Of a stretch of DNA of 64,000 nucleotides, positions 1 through 8,124 are shown one piece after another. The stretch covers positions 186,001-250,000 of the forward strand of contig NZ_JABVZR010000001.1 in the NCBI RefSeq assembly GCF_017163935.1, written 5' to 3'. This DNA comes from Novosphingobium terrae. GTDB taxonomy: Bacteria > Pseudomonadota > Alphaproteobacteria > Sphingomonadales > Sphingomonadaceae. Every line of letters starts with the position of its first letter. Within the stretch, counting starts at the first letter, position 1. The translations under genes were made by a program, and so were the position numbers. Below the pieces are notes generated by a model. That model was not told where the DNA came from. It saw only the letters and a program-made list of their open reading frames with translations, and did no database searches.

Positions 1-124
1 CGGCTTTGTGCTGACCATGGCATTCGGCGTGCTGGTGCTGGGCGAAAGCCTGAGCGCCATGCGCCTGCTCGGCACGGCGCTGATCGCGGTGGGCTGCGTC
101 TGCGTCGCGCGGAGCGTGGCGTGA
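1..124 (+). CDS. C-terminal end of a small multidrug/EamA-type transporter (5' part outside window)
   Basis: The window opens inside a reading frame (codons from position 2) that ends at the TGA at 122-124. The visible 40 residues are two hydrophobic stretches around a GESLS turn (VLVLGESLSAMRLLG, then TALIAVGCVCVARS). This resembles the last two helices of drug/metabolite-superfamily transporters (EamA or SMR). The stop overlaps the GTG start of the next gene by 4 bp, so the two are probably co-transcribed. That partner is a polyprenyl-phosphate type prenyltransferase, so a lipid-linked sugar carrier is possible, but this is only inference from context. Confidence 0.5.
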   Translation, partial: GFVLTMAFGVLVLGESLSAMRLLGTALIAVGCVCVARSVA

Positions 125-1581
125 GCGCTTCGGCCCAGCCGCTGCCTCAGCCGGAGGAGCAGGTCCCGCTGGTGGTCGATCTCGACCAGACACTGGTGCG
201 CGGCGATATGGCGCTGGAGGGGCTGGTCAAGGTGATCGGTCTGGGGGTGAGGGCGTGGTTCACCCTGCTGGCGCTGCTGCTGCGCGGCCCGGCGCCCACC
301 AAGGCATGGCTGGCGCGACGGCTGGCGCACAGGCCTTCGACGCTGGCGCTGCGCGAGCCGGTGATGGCGCAGATCGCCCTGGCGCGACAGGAAGGCCGCC
401 CGGTCATTCTGGCGACAGCGGCGCATTGGCGCGTGGCAAAGCGCGTGGCGGCACTGGCCGGGCCCTTCGATGCCGTGCTGGCCAGCAGCTATCGCCGCAA
501 TCTCAAGGGCCGCACCAAGCTGGCCGCCATTCAGGCCCATGTCGGCGGGCCTTTCGACTATATCGGCGATTCCCCCGCCGACCGCCCGATCTGGCAGGCC
601 TCACGCATCGCCTATACGGTGGGCGTGGACACCGGCGTGCCTCAACAGCAGCGCCTTGCCCCCGCGCCCAACCCGGTGCGCGCGCTGGCCCGCGCTCTGC
701 GCCCGCATCAATGGGCCAAGAATGTGCTGGTCTTCCTGCCGCTGGCCACCTCGGGAGAGCTGGCTCATCCCGCGCAGATCGGCCATGCGCTGCTCAGCTT
801 TGTCTGCCTCTCGCTGATCGCGTCGAGCGTCTATCTGGTCAATGACATGCTGGATATCGACGCGGACCGCATTCACCCCAAGAAGCGCCGCCGTCCGCTG
901 GCCGCTGGCGATCTCTCGATCCCCTTGGCGGTGGTGGTCGCGCTGGTCGGCACGCTGACGGGGCTGGGCGCGGGGCTGTTCTGGCTGGGCTGGCCTGCCT
1001 TTGCGGCGCTGGCCACCTATTGCGCGCTGACAGTGACCTACAGCCTGCGCCTCAAGGCCGCGATGATCGCCGATGTGCTGGCGCTGGCCTGCCTTTACAC
1101 GCTGCGCATCGCGGTGGGCGCGGCGGCGATCCATGTGCCGGTGTCATTCTGGCTGCTGCTGTTCTCGGTGTTTCTGTTCCTCAGCCTGGGCTATCTCAAG
1201 CGCTATATCGAGCTGCGCGGCAGCCTGCGTGAGGAGCATGAGCTGCTCAGCGGACGCGGCTACACCCCCTCGGACGAGATGATCGTGGCGATGAATGGCG
1301 TGGCGGCGGGGATGGTCTCGCTGCTGGTGCTGGCGCTGTTCGCCGAGGATATGGGGCATGCCGGGGGCCGCGCGGGCACCTATGCCAGCCCGCAGCTGCT
1401 GTGGCTGCTGCCCTTGCCGCTGCTCTATTGGCTCAACCGCGTGTGGATGATGGCGCGGCGCGGCGAGGTGGATGGCGACCCTGTCGCTTTCGCCATCACC
1501 GACAAAAAGAGCCTGACCGTCGGCTTGCTGCTGGGGCTGATCCTGCTGCTGGCCAAGTTTGTGGCCCTGCCGATGGGGTAA
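121..1581 (+). CDS. HAD-like domain fused to UbiA-family prenyltransferase
   Basis: This is a 486-residue fusion. Residues 15-190 look like a HAD phosphohydrolase, with motif I DLDQTL (Asp20, Asp22) and a later GDSPADRPIW segment that fits motif III/IV. From about residue 195 to the end is a multi-helix integral membrane UbiA domain, opening with LRPHQWAKNVLVFLPL. Its Mg-diphosphate-binding motif NDMLDIDADRIHPKKRRRPL starts at Asn241. The HQWAKN opening is typical of the decaprenyl-phosphate phosphoribosyltransferase branch of UbiA rather than of ubiquinone-pathway enzymes. I infer transfer of a phosphosugar to polyprenyl phosphate, possibly with dephosphorylation by the HAD part. The GTG start overlaps the upstream stop by 4 bp. 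Confidence 0.85.
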   Translation: MSASAQPLPQPEEQVPLVVDLDQTLVRGDMALEGLVKVIGLGVRAWFTLLALLLRGPAPTKAWLARRLAHRPSTLALREPVMAQIALARQEGRPVILATAAHWRVAKRVAALAGPFDAVLASSYRRNLKGRTKLAAIQAHVGGPFDYIGDSPADRPIWQASRIAYTVGVDTGVPQQQRLAPAPNPVRALARALRPHQWAKNVLVFLPLATSGELAHPAQIGHALLSFVCLSLIASSVYLVNDMLDIDADRIHPKKRRRPLAAGDLSIPLAVVVALVGTLTGLGAGLFWLGWPAFAALATYCALTVTYSLRLKAAMIADVLALACLYTLRIAVGAAAIHVPVSFWLLLFSVFLFLSLGYLKRYIELRGSLREEHELLSGRGYTPSDEMIVAMNGVAAGMVSLLVLALFAEDMGHAGGRAGTYASPQLLWLLPLPLLYWLNRVWMMARRGEVDGDPVAFAITDKKSLTVGLLLGLILLLAKFVALPMG

Positions 1582-1607
1582 GGGGGGCGTTCAGGCCCCC
1601 CTCTTTC

Positions 1608-2867
1608 TCAGCGCTTCAGCACTGTGCGGAAGGGCGTGTCGTTGCCATCGGCATCGCTGGCGGGCGGCAGCTTCAGCAGATCGCGCAGCAGCGGCGCCAC
1701 ATCCACATTGTCGAAGGAGGGCAGCTTGCCCGCCGCGCGAAATGCCGGACCGTTGGCGACAAACAGCGCGGCCATTTCGGGCGCTTCATTGTCATAGCCA
1801 TGATTGCCGCCTTCAACCTTGTGTGGCGGCTTGTCGAAGACCACCCAGCCCACATCGGCCAGACAGATCCACGGCGCCACGCGCGGGTTCGATCCATAGC
1901 GGAAGCGTGCCGGGATCTTCGCCTTGGCCCAGCACTGCAGATGGTCATGCTGGCGATCGAGAGCCTTCTCCAGCGCTGCCTCATGGCCGGGCTGGGGGTA
2001 GATGGCGGCATAGGTGCCGGTTTCCACCGTGGTGAAATCGGCAGGATCGGCGATGTCCTTGAGCCACACGACACGATCCGGCGCTGTGCCCGCCATGCCG
2101 TGATCGGCCACGATCACCAGATTGACCGGCTGACCCAGCGCCTTGAGCCCCGCCACCAGATCGCCGATGTTGCGGTCCACCTCCTTGATGGCGGTGTTGG
2201 TTTCGGGCGCATCGGGCCCATACTCGTGGCCCGCCGAATCGACGGTGTCGAAATAGAGCGTCACAAAACGCGGGCGGATCGCGGCGGGGCGGCGCATCCA
2301 GTCCAGCACGGTGTTCACCCGCTGCGTGGCGGTGACGGCCTGGTTGAACTGCAGCCAGTCCTCGGGCCGCGTACCGCCGGAGACCTTATGGTCCCCCTTG
2401 GTGCCGCCCCAGGCCACATTCGATCCCGGCCAGAAGACGGTGGCGCTGCGCACACCGGCCTTTTCGGCTTGCTCCCAGACGGGCGCGGCCTCGTTCCACC
2501 AGAAGGGATCGTCGTTGGCCATGGTGAAGGTTTCGTCCGGGCGCGCCGGGTCCTTCATGGAATTGCCGACAATGCCATTGTGATCGGGCACGCGGCCTGT
2601 CACCAGCGCCCAGTGGTTGGGGAAGGTCTTGGAGGGGAAGGAGGGCCGCATCGCCGCATGCACGCCGCCTGCCGCCAGACGCGAAAGCACAGGGGTTTCA
2701 CCGCGATCAAGGTAATCGGCGCGGAAGCCGTCGATGGAGATCAGGATGGTGACGGGCGCTCGTTCCTGCCGCGCCGCCTGGGGCGCGGGGCGGGAAAGGG
2801 CCGTGCTGGCGGTGAGGGGAAGGGCGAGGCAGGCCGCCAGTGCGGCAAGAGGGGGGAGCAAGCGCAT
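1608..2867 (-). CDS. Secreted alkaline phosphatase family / nucleotide pyrophosphatase-phosphodiesterase
   Basis: The protein has 419 residues and begins with a clear signal peptide (MRLLPPLAALAACLALPLTA). The ENPP-type core follows: SIDGFRADYLD (metal Asp), SFPSKTFPNHWALVTG with the presumed nucleophile Thr in SKTFPN, DSAGHEYGPD, VIVADHGM and GNHGYDN. These supply the two-zinc site of the alkaline phosphatase superfamily. It should hydrolyse phosphodiester or pyrophosphate bonds in the periplasm; the substrate is unknown. I chose the ATG at 2867 because it puts the signal peptide at the N-terminus. An upstream ATG at 2921 would add 18 charged residues. It converges with the UbiA gene. Confidence 0.85.
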   Translation of the reverse strand: MRLLPPLAALAACLALPLTASTALSRPAPQAARQERAPVTILISIDGFRADYLDRGETPVLSRLAAGGVHAAMRPSFPSKTFPNHWALVTGRVPDHNGIVGNSMKDPARPDETFTMANDDPFWWNEAAPVWEQAEKAGVRSATVFWPGSNVAWGGTKGDHKVSGGTRPEDWLQFNQAVTATQRVNTVLDWMRRPAAIRPRFVTLYFDTVDSAGHEYGPDAPETNTAIKEVDRNIGDLVAGLKALGQPVNLVIVADHGMAGTAPDRVVWLKDIADPADFTTVETGTYAAIYPQPGHEAALEKALDRQHDHLQCWAKAKIPARFRYGSNPRVAPWICLADVGWVVFDKPPHKVEGGNHGYDNEAPEMAALFVANGPAFRAAGKLPSFDNVDVAPLLRDLLKLPPASDADGNDTPFRTVLKR

Positions 2868-2992
2868 GGAGGGAGCCCTAACGCGATAAAAAGACAATTC
2901 AATGCGGAAGATTGCCCGCATGAAAGAGGATGCCTTGCTGGCGCGGGCACGGCATAAGGCAAGCGGACCGGCAGCAGGAAAGGCATCGGCAT

Positions 2993-3799
2993 ATGGGCAA
3001 GGACAAGCAGGGCACGATCCGCATCGGCATCGGCGGCTGGACCTATGAGCCTTGGCGGGGTGTGTTTTATCCCGCTGGCCTCGCCCAGAAGCGCGAGCTG
3101 GAACATGCGGGCAGCAAGCTGACCTCCATTGAGGTCAACGGCACCTATTACGGTTCGCAAAAGCCCGAGAGCTTCGCCAAATGGCATGATGAGACGCCCG
3201 AGCACTTCGTCTTTTCCTTGAAGGCGCCGCGTTTCGCCACCAACCGCAAGGTGCTGGCCGAGGCAGGCCAGAGCATCGAGCGCTTCTTCACCAGCGGCGT
3301 GATGGAGTTGAAAGACAAGCTGGGCCCGATCAACTGGCAGTTCATGGCCACCAAAAAGTTCGACGCGCAAGATTTCGAGGCTTTCCTCAAACTGCTCCCC
3401 GCCTCGCATGAAGGCCGCCAACTGCGTCATGCGGTGGAGGTGCGGCATGAGAGTTTCCGCCATCCCGATTTTATCGCCATGCTGAGCGCCTATGGCGTGG
3501 CGCCGGTGGTGGCAGGCGATGCCGAATACCCCCAGATCGCTGACCCCACCGCGCCTTTCGTCTATGCCCGCATCATGGGCACCACGGAGGGCGAAGCGCT
3601 GGGCTACAGTGAGGCCGCGCTCGATGGCTGGGCGGATCGTGCCCGCGGCTGGGCACAGGGCGATGTGCCGGAGGATCTGCCGCTGATCGGGCCCAAGCCC
3701 GAGGCTACGCCGCGCGATGTCTATCTCTATGTCATCAGCGGCCATAAGGTGAGCAATCCGCAGGCCGCCATGGCGCTGATCGAACGCGTGAAACCGTGA
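2993..3799 (+). CDS. DUF72 family protein (YecE-like)
   Basis: This 268-residue protein begins IRIGIGGWTYEPWRGVFYP and contains LTSIEVNGTYYGSQKP and FVFSLKAPRF. These are the hallmarks of the DUF72/YecE TIM-barrel family, whose biochemical role is not established. The ATG at 2993 follows an AGGAAAGG ribosome-binding stretch and places the conserved block near the N-terminus. The gene overlaps the following ogt gene by 4 bp (GTGA at 3796), so the two are translationally coupled. No substrate can be proposed from the sequence. Confidence 0.85.
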   Translation: MGKDKQGTIRIGIGGWTYEPWRGVFYPAGLAQKRELEHAGSKLTSIEVNGTYYGSQKPESFAKWHDETPEHFVFSLKAPRFATNRKVLAEAGQSIERFFTSGVMELKDKLGPINWQFMATKKFDAQDFEAFLKLLPASHEGRQLRHAVEVRHESFRHPDFIAMLSAYGVAPVVAGDAEYPQIADPTAPFVYARIMGTTEGEALGYSEAALDGWADRARGWAQGDVPEDLPLIGPKPEATPRDVYLYVISGHKVSNPQAAMALIERVKP

Positions 3800-4323
3800 A
3801 GCTGACGATCCACACCATGCCCTCTCCGCTGGGCGATCTGCTGCTGGTCGCCGATGAGGAGGGCGCGCTCCGCGCTCTGGAATATGCCGATGGTGAGGAG
3901 CGGCTGCATCGCCTGCTGCGCCGCCGTCTGGGGCATGAGACGGAGCTGGTGCCGGGTGCCTTGCCTCAGGAGCAGGCGCTCACCCGCTATTTCGCCGGGG
4001 AGATCGCCGCCATCGATACGCTGCCCGTGGCGATGGGCGGCACGACCTTCCAGAATCAGGCCTGGGCAGCCCTGCGCGAGATTCCGGCGGGCAGTCCGGC
4101 CACCTATGGCGGTCAGGCGCGGCGGATCGGTCATCCCACCGCCGCACGCGCGGTGGGCAGCGCCAATCACAACAATCCGATCAACATCGTCGTGCCCTGC
4201 CATCGCATCATCGGCGGCAATGGCGCGCTCACCGGCTATGCCGGAGGGCTGGAGCGCAAGCGCTGGCTGCTCGATCATGAGGCGCGCCATGCCGATCCTG
4301 TCGCGGCACAAAGGCTGCTGTAA
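3796..4323 (+). CDS. ogt: Methylated-DNA--protein-cysteine methyltransferase
   Basis: The 175-residue protein carries the suicide-repair motif VPCHRIIGGNGALTGYAGG with the acceptor Cys at residue 135, preceded by GSPATYGGQARRIGHP and AVGSANHNNP. It transfers the alkyl group from O6-alkylguanine in DNA to that cysteine. The length matches single-domain Ogt proteins; there is no Ada regulatory domain. It starts with GTG overlapping the stop of the DUF72 gene, so the two genes form a small operon. Confidence 0.95.
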   Translation: MKLTIHTMPSPLGDLLLVADEEGALRALEYADGEERLHRLLRRRLGHETELVPGALPQEQALTRYFAGEIAAIDTLPVAMGGTTFQNQAWAALREIPAGSPATYGGQARRIGHPTAARAVGSANHNNPINIVVPCHRIIGGNGALTGYAGGLERKRWLLDHEARHADPVAAQRLL

Positions 4324-4401
4324 AATCCCTTAAGGAATATCCTTGTCTCGGCCCGATTGTCCGGTCAGAACAGGGATATCCTCTCCAGATGGCGGGTCAC
4401 C

Positions 4402-5259
4402 ATGGGCATCGATTTCCACGGATTGAATTTCCTGCGCTACGCCGCCGAAAAGGCGCCTTTCGGCGAGACCGTCACCATCGGCAGGCAGGAGTTGCACGTC
4501 AATCCGATCGCTCTGGAGCAGCTGATGCCCGGCGAGGCGGCCCAGCAGCCCAGCGCCTATTGCGACAGCCTGCTGATGCGGCGTTTCGGTGCCAGCAAGG
4601 TCGATTCGATCGACAATTGCGATTACGAGGCCGCCACCCATGTGCTGGATATGGGCCAGCCGCTCGATCCGGCGCTGCATGAGCGTTTCGACACGCTGAT
4701 CGATGCCGGTACGCTGGAGCATATCTTCAACATCAATCAGGCGTTGGACAATTGCTCGCGGCTGGTGAGGCCGGGCGGGCGGATTATCCATATCCTGCCC
4801 GCCAACAATTACTGCGGCCACGGTTTCTGGCAGTTTTCGCCCGAGCTGTTCTACTCGCTTTACGCCGAGAAGAACGGCTATCGCGACACCAAGGTCTTCC
4901 TCTCGGATTATGTGGACCGCTGGAGCTGGTATGAGGTGCTGCCGCCTCAGGACGGCAAGCGGGTGAATGTCAGCTCCGCCACCGAGCTTTACGCCATGGT
5001 GGTGACCCAGCGTGCGGGCGGCGATTTCCGGCAGGACGATGTGCAGCAGAGCGACTATCTCCATGAATGGGATGTGCGTCGCGAGGAGCCGACGCCTGCG
5101 CCCGCGCCGGCGGGGGTGAAGGGGGCGGTGATGCGCTCGCCGCTGTATGACCGGCTGTTCCCGCTGGTGCATCGCGGGATGCGGCTGTTTTCCTCGGAGA
5201 AGATGTCGCCGCGCAATCCGGGCCTGCGCCGTTTCGATGTGCGGAGTTTGCGGGCCTAG
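4402..5259 (+). CDS. Class I SAM methyltransferase-like protein
   Basis: This is a 285-residue soluble protein. The central part, FDTLIDAGTLEHIFNINQAL then RLVRPGGRIIHILPANN, matches the post-motif-I half of class I methyltransferases. GHGFWQFSPELFYSLY follows. The usual glycine-rich motif I (DxGxGxG) is not visible: the equivalent place reads VLDMGQPLD. SAM binding is therefore unproven. Related proteins are often found near surface-polysaccharide genes, but none lie here. The ATG at 4402 follows a GGCGGG stretch and starts with the conserved GIDFHGLNFL; a start at 4357 is also open. Its stop overlaps the convergent comM stop by 4 bp. Confidence 0.65.
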   Translation: MGIDFHGLNFLRYAAEKAPFGETVTIGRQELHVNPIALEQLMPGEAAQQPSAYCDSLLMRRFGASKVDSIDNCDYEAATHVLDMGQPLDPALHERFDTLIDAGTLEHIFNINQALDNCSRLVRPGGRIIHILPANNYCGHGFWQFSPELFYSLYAEKNGYRDTKVFLSDYVDRWSWYEVLPPQDGKRVNVSSATELYAMVVTQRAGGDFRQDDVQQSDYLHEWDVRREEPTPAPAPAGVKGAVMRSPLYDRLFPLVHRGMRLFSSEKMSPRNPGLRRFDVRSLRA

Positions 5260-6767
5260 GCCAGTGGCCCCTGCCGCCGGTAGGACAGCGCCTCGGCGAT
5301 ATGGCCGCGGGTAATGGCAGGCGCCTGAGCCAGATCGGCAATGGTGCGCGCCACCCGCAGTACGCGCGTATAGCCGCGCGCTGACAGCTTCAGCCGTTCC
5401 GCTGCTTGCATCAGCAGGGTCTGGCCTTCCGCATCGGGGCTGGCATGGGCCTCCAGCAGATCGCCCGCCAGATCGGCATTGGTGCGCAGGCCAGGCTGGG
5501 CCGAGAGGCGCTTGCGCTGCACCTCCCGCGCTGCCGCCACCCTTTTCGCGACCACGATGCTGCTTTCCTGCACCGGCGCCCGGGCCAGATCGACGGCGGG
5601 CACGGCATCGACCTGAACATGCAGATCGATGCGATCCAGCAGAGGTCCGGAGACCCGGCTCTGGTAATCGGACCCGCAGCGCGGCGCCCGGCTGCAGCCC
5701 AGAGCGGCATCGCCCAGATTGCCGCAGCGGCAAGGGTTCATCGCCGCGATCATCTGCACCCGCGCCGGATAGGTGACATGCGCATTGGCCCGCGCCACGC
5801 TGACCTCTCCGCTCTCCAGCGGCTGGCGCAGCGAATCGAGGACATTGCGCTGGAATTCGGGCAGTTCGTCGAGGAAGAGTACGCCCAGATGCGCCAATGA
5901 TACTTCGCCGGGCCGGGCGCGCAGGCCTCCGCCGGTCATCGCCGCCATGCTGGCCGAGTGATGCGGGGTGCGGAAAGGGCGGGTACGAACGATTCGCCCA
6001 CCTTCCAGGGTGCCCGCCATCGAGGCGACCATAGAGACTTCCAGCGCCTCGGTAGCGTCGAGAGGCGGCAGAATACCGGGCAGGCAACTGGCCAGCAGGC
6101 TTTTGCCTGCGCCGGGCGGCCCGACCATCAAAAGATTATGGCCACCGGCTGCGGCGATTTCCAAAGCGCGGCGGGCGGTTTCCTGACCTTTGACCTGTTT
6201 CAGATCCGGGCCGGACGGTGGCGATACTGCATCGGCCAAGGGCGCCACGGGCAGGACCGAGGAGCCTTTCAGATGCCCCATCAAGCCGACCAGATCAGGC
6301 GCGGCCACAACCTGAATACCGCTCGCCCAACGCGCCTCCGAGCCCTGCGAGGCCGGGCATATCAGGCTCTTCTCTTCACTGCTGGCATGCAGCGCTGCAA
6401 GCAGCACGCCCGGCGAGCCCACAATCCGCCCGTCCAGCGCCAGTTCGCCCACGACGATGTAATCCTGCAATTGCTCTGCATCGGTCACGCCCATCGCCGT
6501 CAGCAGGGCCAGCGCGATGGGCAGATCGTAGTGTGATCCTTCCTTCGGCAGGTCGGCGGGGGACATATTCACCGTGATCCGCTTGGGTGGCATTGCCAGC
6601 CCCATTGCGGCCAGAGCGGCCTGAACCCTCTGGCGGCTTTCATTCACCGCCTTGTCGGCCAAGCCCACCAGATGAAAGCCCGGCAGGCCTGCGGTGATCT
6701 GGCACTGAACCTCCACCGTCCGCGCTTCCAACCCAAGATAGGCGACCGTGGAAACCAATGCGACCAA
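5256..6767 (-). CDS. comM: YifB/ComM family Mg-chelatase-like AAA ATPase
   Basis: The protein has 503 residues and the full family layout. The N-terminal ChlI-type domain begins VALVSTVAYLGLEARTVEVQ and contains GLPGFHLVGLADKAVNESR and ITVNMSPADLPKEG. The AAA+ module has Walker A VGPPGAGKSLL near residue 215 and Walker B VLFLDELPEF. The C-terminal Mg-chelatase lid domain ends RGYTRVLRVARTIADLA. ComM is a hexameric helicase that promotes branch migration during natural transformation in other bacteria. The start codon is TTG at 6767, which fits the family N-terminus. It is divergent from rpmH, with one copy of the 232-bp repeat between them. Confidence 0.93.
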   Translation of the reverse strand: MVALVSTVAYLGLEARTVEVQCQITAGLPGFHLVGLADKAVNESRQRVQAALAAMGLAMPPKRITVNMSPADLPKEGSHYDLPIALALLTAMGVTDAEQLQDYIVVGELALDGRIVGSPGVLLAALHASSEEKSLICPASQGSEARWASGIQVVAAPDLVGLMGHLKGSSVLPVAPLADAVSPPSGPDLKQVKGQETARRALEIAAAGGHNLLMVGPPGAGKSLLASCLPGILPPLDATEALEVSMVASMAGTLEGGRIVRTRPFRTPHHSASMAAMTGGGLRARPGEVSLAHLGVLFLDELPEFQRNVLDSLRQPLESGEVSVARANAHVTYPARVQMIAAMNPCRCGNLGDAALGCSRAPRCGSDYQSRVSGPLLDRIDLHVQVDAVPAVDLARAPVQESSIVVAKRVAAAREVQRKRLSAQPGLRTNADLAGDLLEAHASPDAEGQTLLMQAAERLKLSARGYTRVLRVARTIADLAQAPAITRGHIAEALSYRRQGPLA

Positions 6768-6857
6768 GTGGATACGCCTTTGGATTGGAAAGAAGATATC
6801 CCGATCTTGGGAGAGCAGAAAGAAACTGTCGAGAGGGTTTTAGAAGGGAAAAAGAAA

Positions 6858-7093
6858 ATGCGAGGGGATTATCCCCTCGCGCTTCCATGACGTCTCCCGA
6901 CGTGAGGGCGGTGGTGCCGAAATGATGTGCCCCGGCTCTCCACCAGCGCTACGGTAAGCGCCGCAGGCAGGCTCTTTGGATGATAGGCTGTGTTGGCAAT
7001 TGAAAGCCTGCGGCGCTATGATCCCGCTCCAGACCGATAGGTTGTGCGCGACGAAGACAGTTATGGGAGCGCGAGGGGGTAACCCCCTCGCAT
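6858..7093 (-). repeat. 232-bp structured intergenic repeat, copy A (inverted orientation)
   Basis: This is one of eight related elements in the window. It begins with the hairpin GCGAGGGGA-TTA-TCCCCTCGC (6860-6880) and ends with GCGAGGGGG-TAA-CCCCCTCGC (7071-7091). The central arms GCGCCGCAGGC and GCCTGCGGCGC are also present. By comparison with the other copies it lies in inverted orientation, and its competing middle segment has decayed. It is the only copy between two divergent gene starts (comM and rpmH). The rest of this 443-bp gap holds the putative rpmH promoter. Confidence 0.85.
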
Positions 7094-7123
7094 CTTATCT
7101 TTCCTAACGCCCTTCCGAATCCC

Positions 7124-7150
7124 TTGACTCAAATCGGCCAAATCCATAAT
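7124..7150 (+). promoter_or_regulatory. Candidate sigma-70 promoter for rpmH operon
   Basis: TTGACT at 7124-7129 is followed after 15 bp by CATAAT at 7145-7150, about 60 bp before the rpmH start. The -35 box is nearly perfect and the spacing is slightly short. It lies just outside repeat copy A. Confidence 0.4.
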
Positions 7151-7210
7151 GGGCGCGCTTCACGCGTGGCCTTGCGCTGCGCCAGACGAGATTTTGCAAG
7201 GGTTACTACG

Positions 7211-7345
7211 ATGAAGCGCACTTTTCAGCCCAGCCGGCTTGTCCGCGCCCGCCGCCATGGTTTCCGCGCCCGTACTGCCACTGTTGGCGGTCGCAAGGTG
7301 CTCGCTGCCCGCCGTGCGCGCGGCCGCAAGAAGCTGTCGGCCTGA
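7211..7345 (+). CDS. rpmH: 50S ribosomal protein L34
   Basis: This 44-residue, very basic protein begins [20 protein letters not shown] and ends [11 protein letters not shown], the standard L34 sequence. It is a component of the large ribosomal subunit. It heads the conserved cluster rpmH-rnpA-yidD-yidC-engB, and rnpA follows after about 28 bp. Confidence 0.98.
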   Translation: MKRTFQPSRLVRARRHGFRARTATVGGRKVLAARRARGRKKLSA

Positions 7346-7373
7346 TCTGACGCCTTTCGAAGGCTCGGATAGC

Positions 7374-7862
7374 ATGACCGCGCCTGGGGGTGAGATGCCT
7401 CGGGGCGCGGTTTCTTGCGTCCCGGTTTCCGATTTGCCGCCGCGGTTGCGGGTGCTGACGAAGCGCTCGGATTTTCTGGCGGCGAACAGCGGCCTGCGCG
7501 TGGCGCGGGGCGGTGTGGTGCTGCAGGTCCGGCCCAATGGTGGCGCGGATCTGGGTTTCGGCATCACTGTTACCAAGAAGATCGGCAATGCCGTGGTGCG
7601 CAACCGGATGAAGCGCCGCCTGCGCGCTCTGGTGCGCGAGGTGCTGCCTGCGCACGGTCTGGCGGGCCACGATCACGTGCTGATCGGTCGCGAGAGCGGG
7701 GTGGAGCGCGATTTTGCCACGATGCGTGCCGAGCTGCTGGTCGCTCTGGAACGGGCGAGGGCTGGCAAGGGCGATCCGCCGCGTGGGCCTCGCAAGGGTG
7801 GCCCTAAAGGCAAGCCCCCAGTCAGGACGCGGGGCAAGGGCCCGGCGCCTGCGGGCGCGTAA
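7374..7862 (+). CDS. rnpA: Ribonuclease P protein component
   Basis: The 162-residue product contains LTKRSDFLAANSG, LGFGITVTKKIGNAVVRNRM and KRRLRALVRE. These include the RNR signature of the RNase P protein, which binds the catalytic RNA and the tRNA 5' leader. The family core is about 110-120 residues. Here there is an N-terminal extension and a C-terminal tail rich in Gly, Pro, Lys and Arg (PPRGPRKGGPKGKPP), common in alphaproteobacterial homologues. The frame is open from 7239, overlapping rpmH. I chose the ATG at 7374; ATG 7395 or a later start closer to LTKRSDF is also possible. Confidence 0.93.
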   Translation: MTAPGGEMPRGAVSCVPVSDLPPRLRVLTKRSDFLAANSGLRVARGGVVLQVRPNGGADLGFGITVTKKIGNAVVRNRMKRRLRALVREVLPAHGLAGHDHVLIGRESGVERDFATMRAELLVALERARAGKGDPPRGPRKGGPKGKPPVRTRGKGPAPAGA

Positions 7863-7865
7863 TCC

Positions 7866-8078
7866 ATGCTGGCGCGGCTCTTCATTCTGATCGCGCGGGG
7901 CTGGCAGCTTGGCCCCTCGCGCGTTTTGCCGCCATCGTGCCGGTATGCGCCCAGCTGCAGCGAATATGCCATCATCGCCCTGCGGCGTTATGGCGCGATT
8001 AAGGGTGGATGGCTGGCGGTTAAGCGTCTATTGCGCTGCCACCCTTGGGGTGGGCATGGCTATGATCCTGTGCCCTAG
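7866..8078 (+). CDS. yidD: Membrane protein insertion efficiency factor YidD
   Basis: This 70-residue protein has the conserved YidD core: [20 protein letters not shown], then [20 protein letters not shown], with an amphipathic N-terminal helix. It assists YidC-dependent membrane insertion. It starts 3 bp after the rnpA stop and lies 46 bp before yidC, in the classic order. Confidence 0.97.
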   Translation: MLARLFILIARGWQLGPSRVLPPSCRYAPSCSEYAIIALRRYGAIKGGWLAVKRLLRCHPWGGHGYDPVP

Positions 8079-8124
8079 GCCCCGTTTCTCAACACGGATC
8101 GGATAGAGGCTCGAAGGCGCCATC

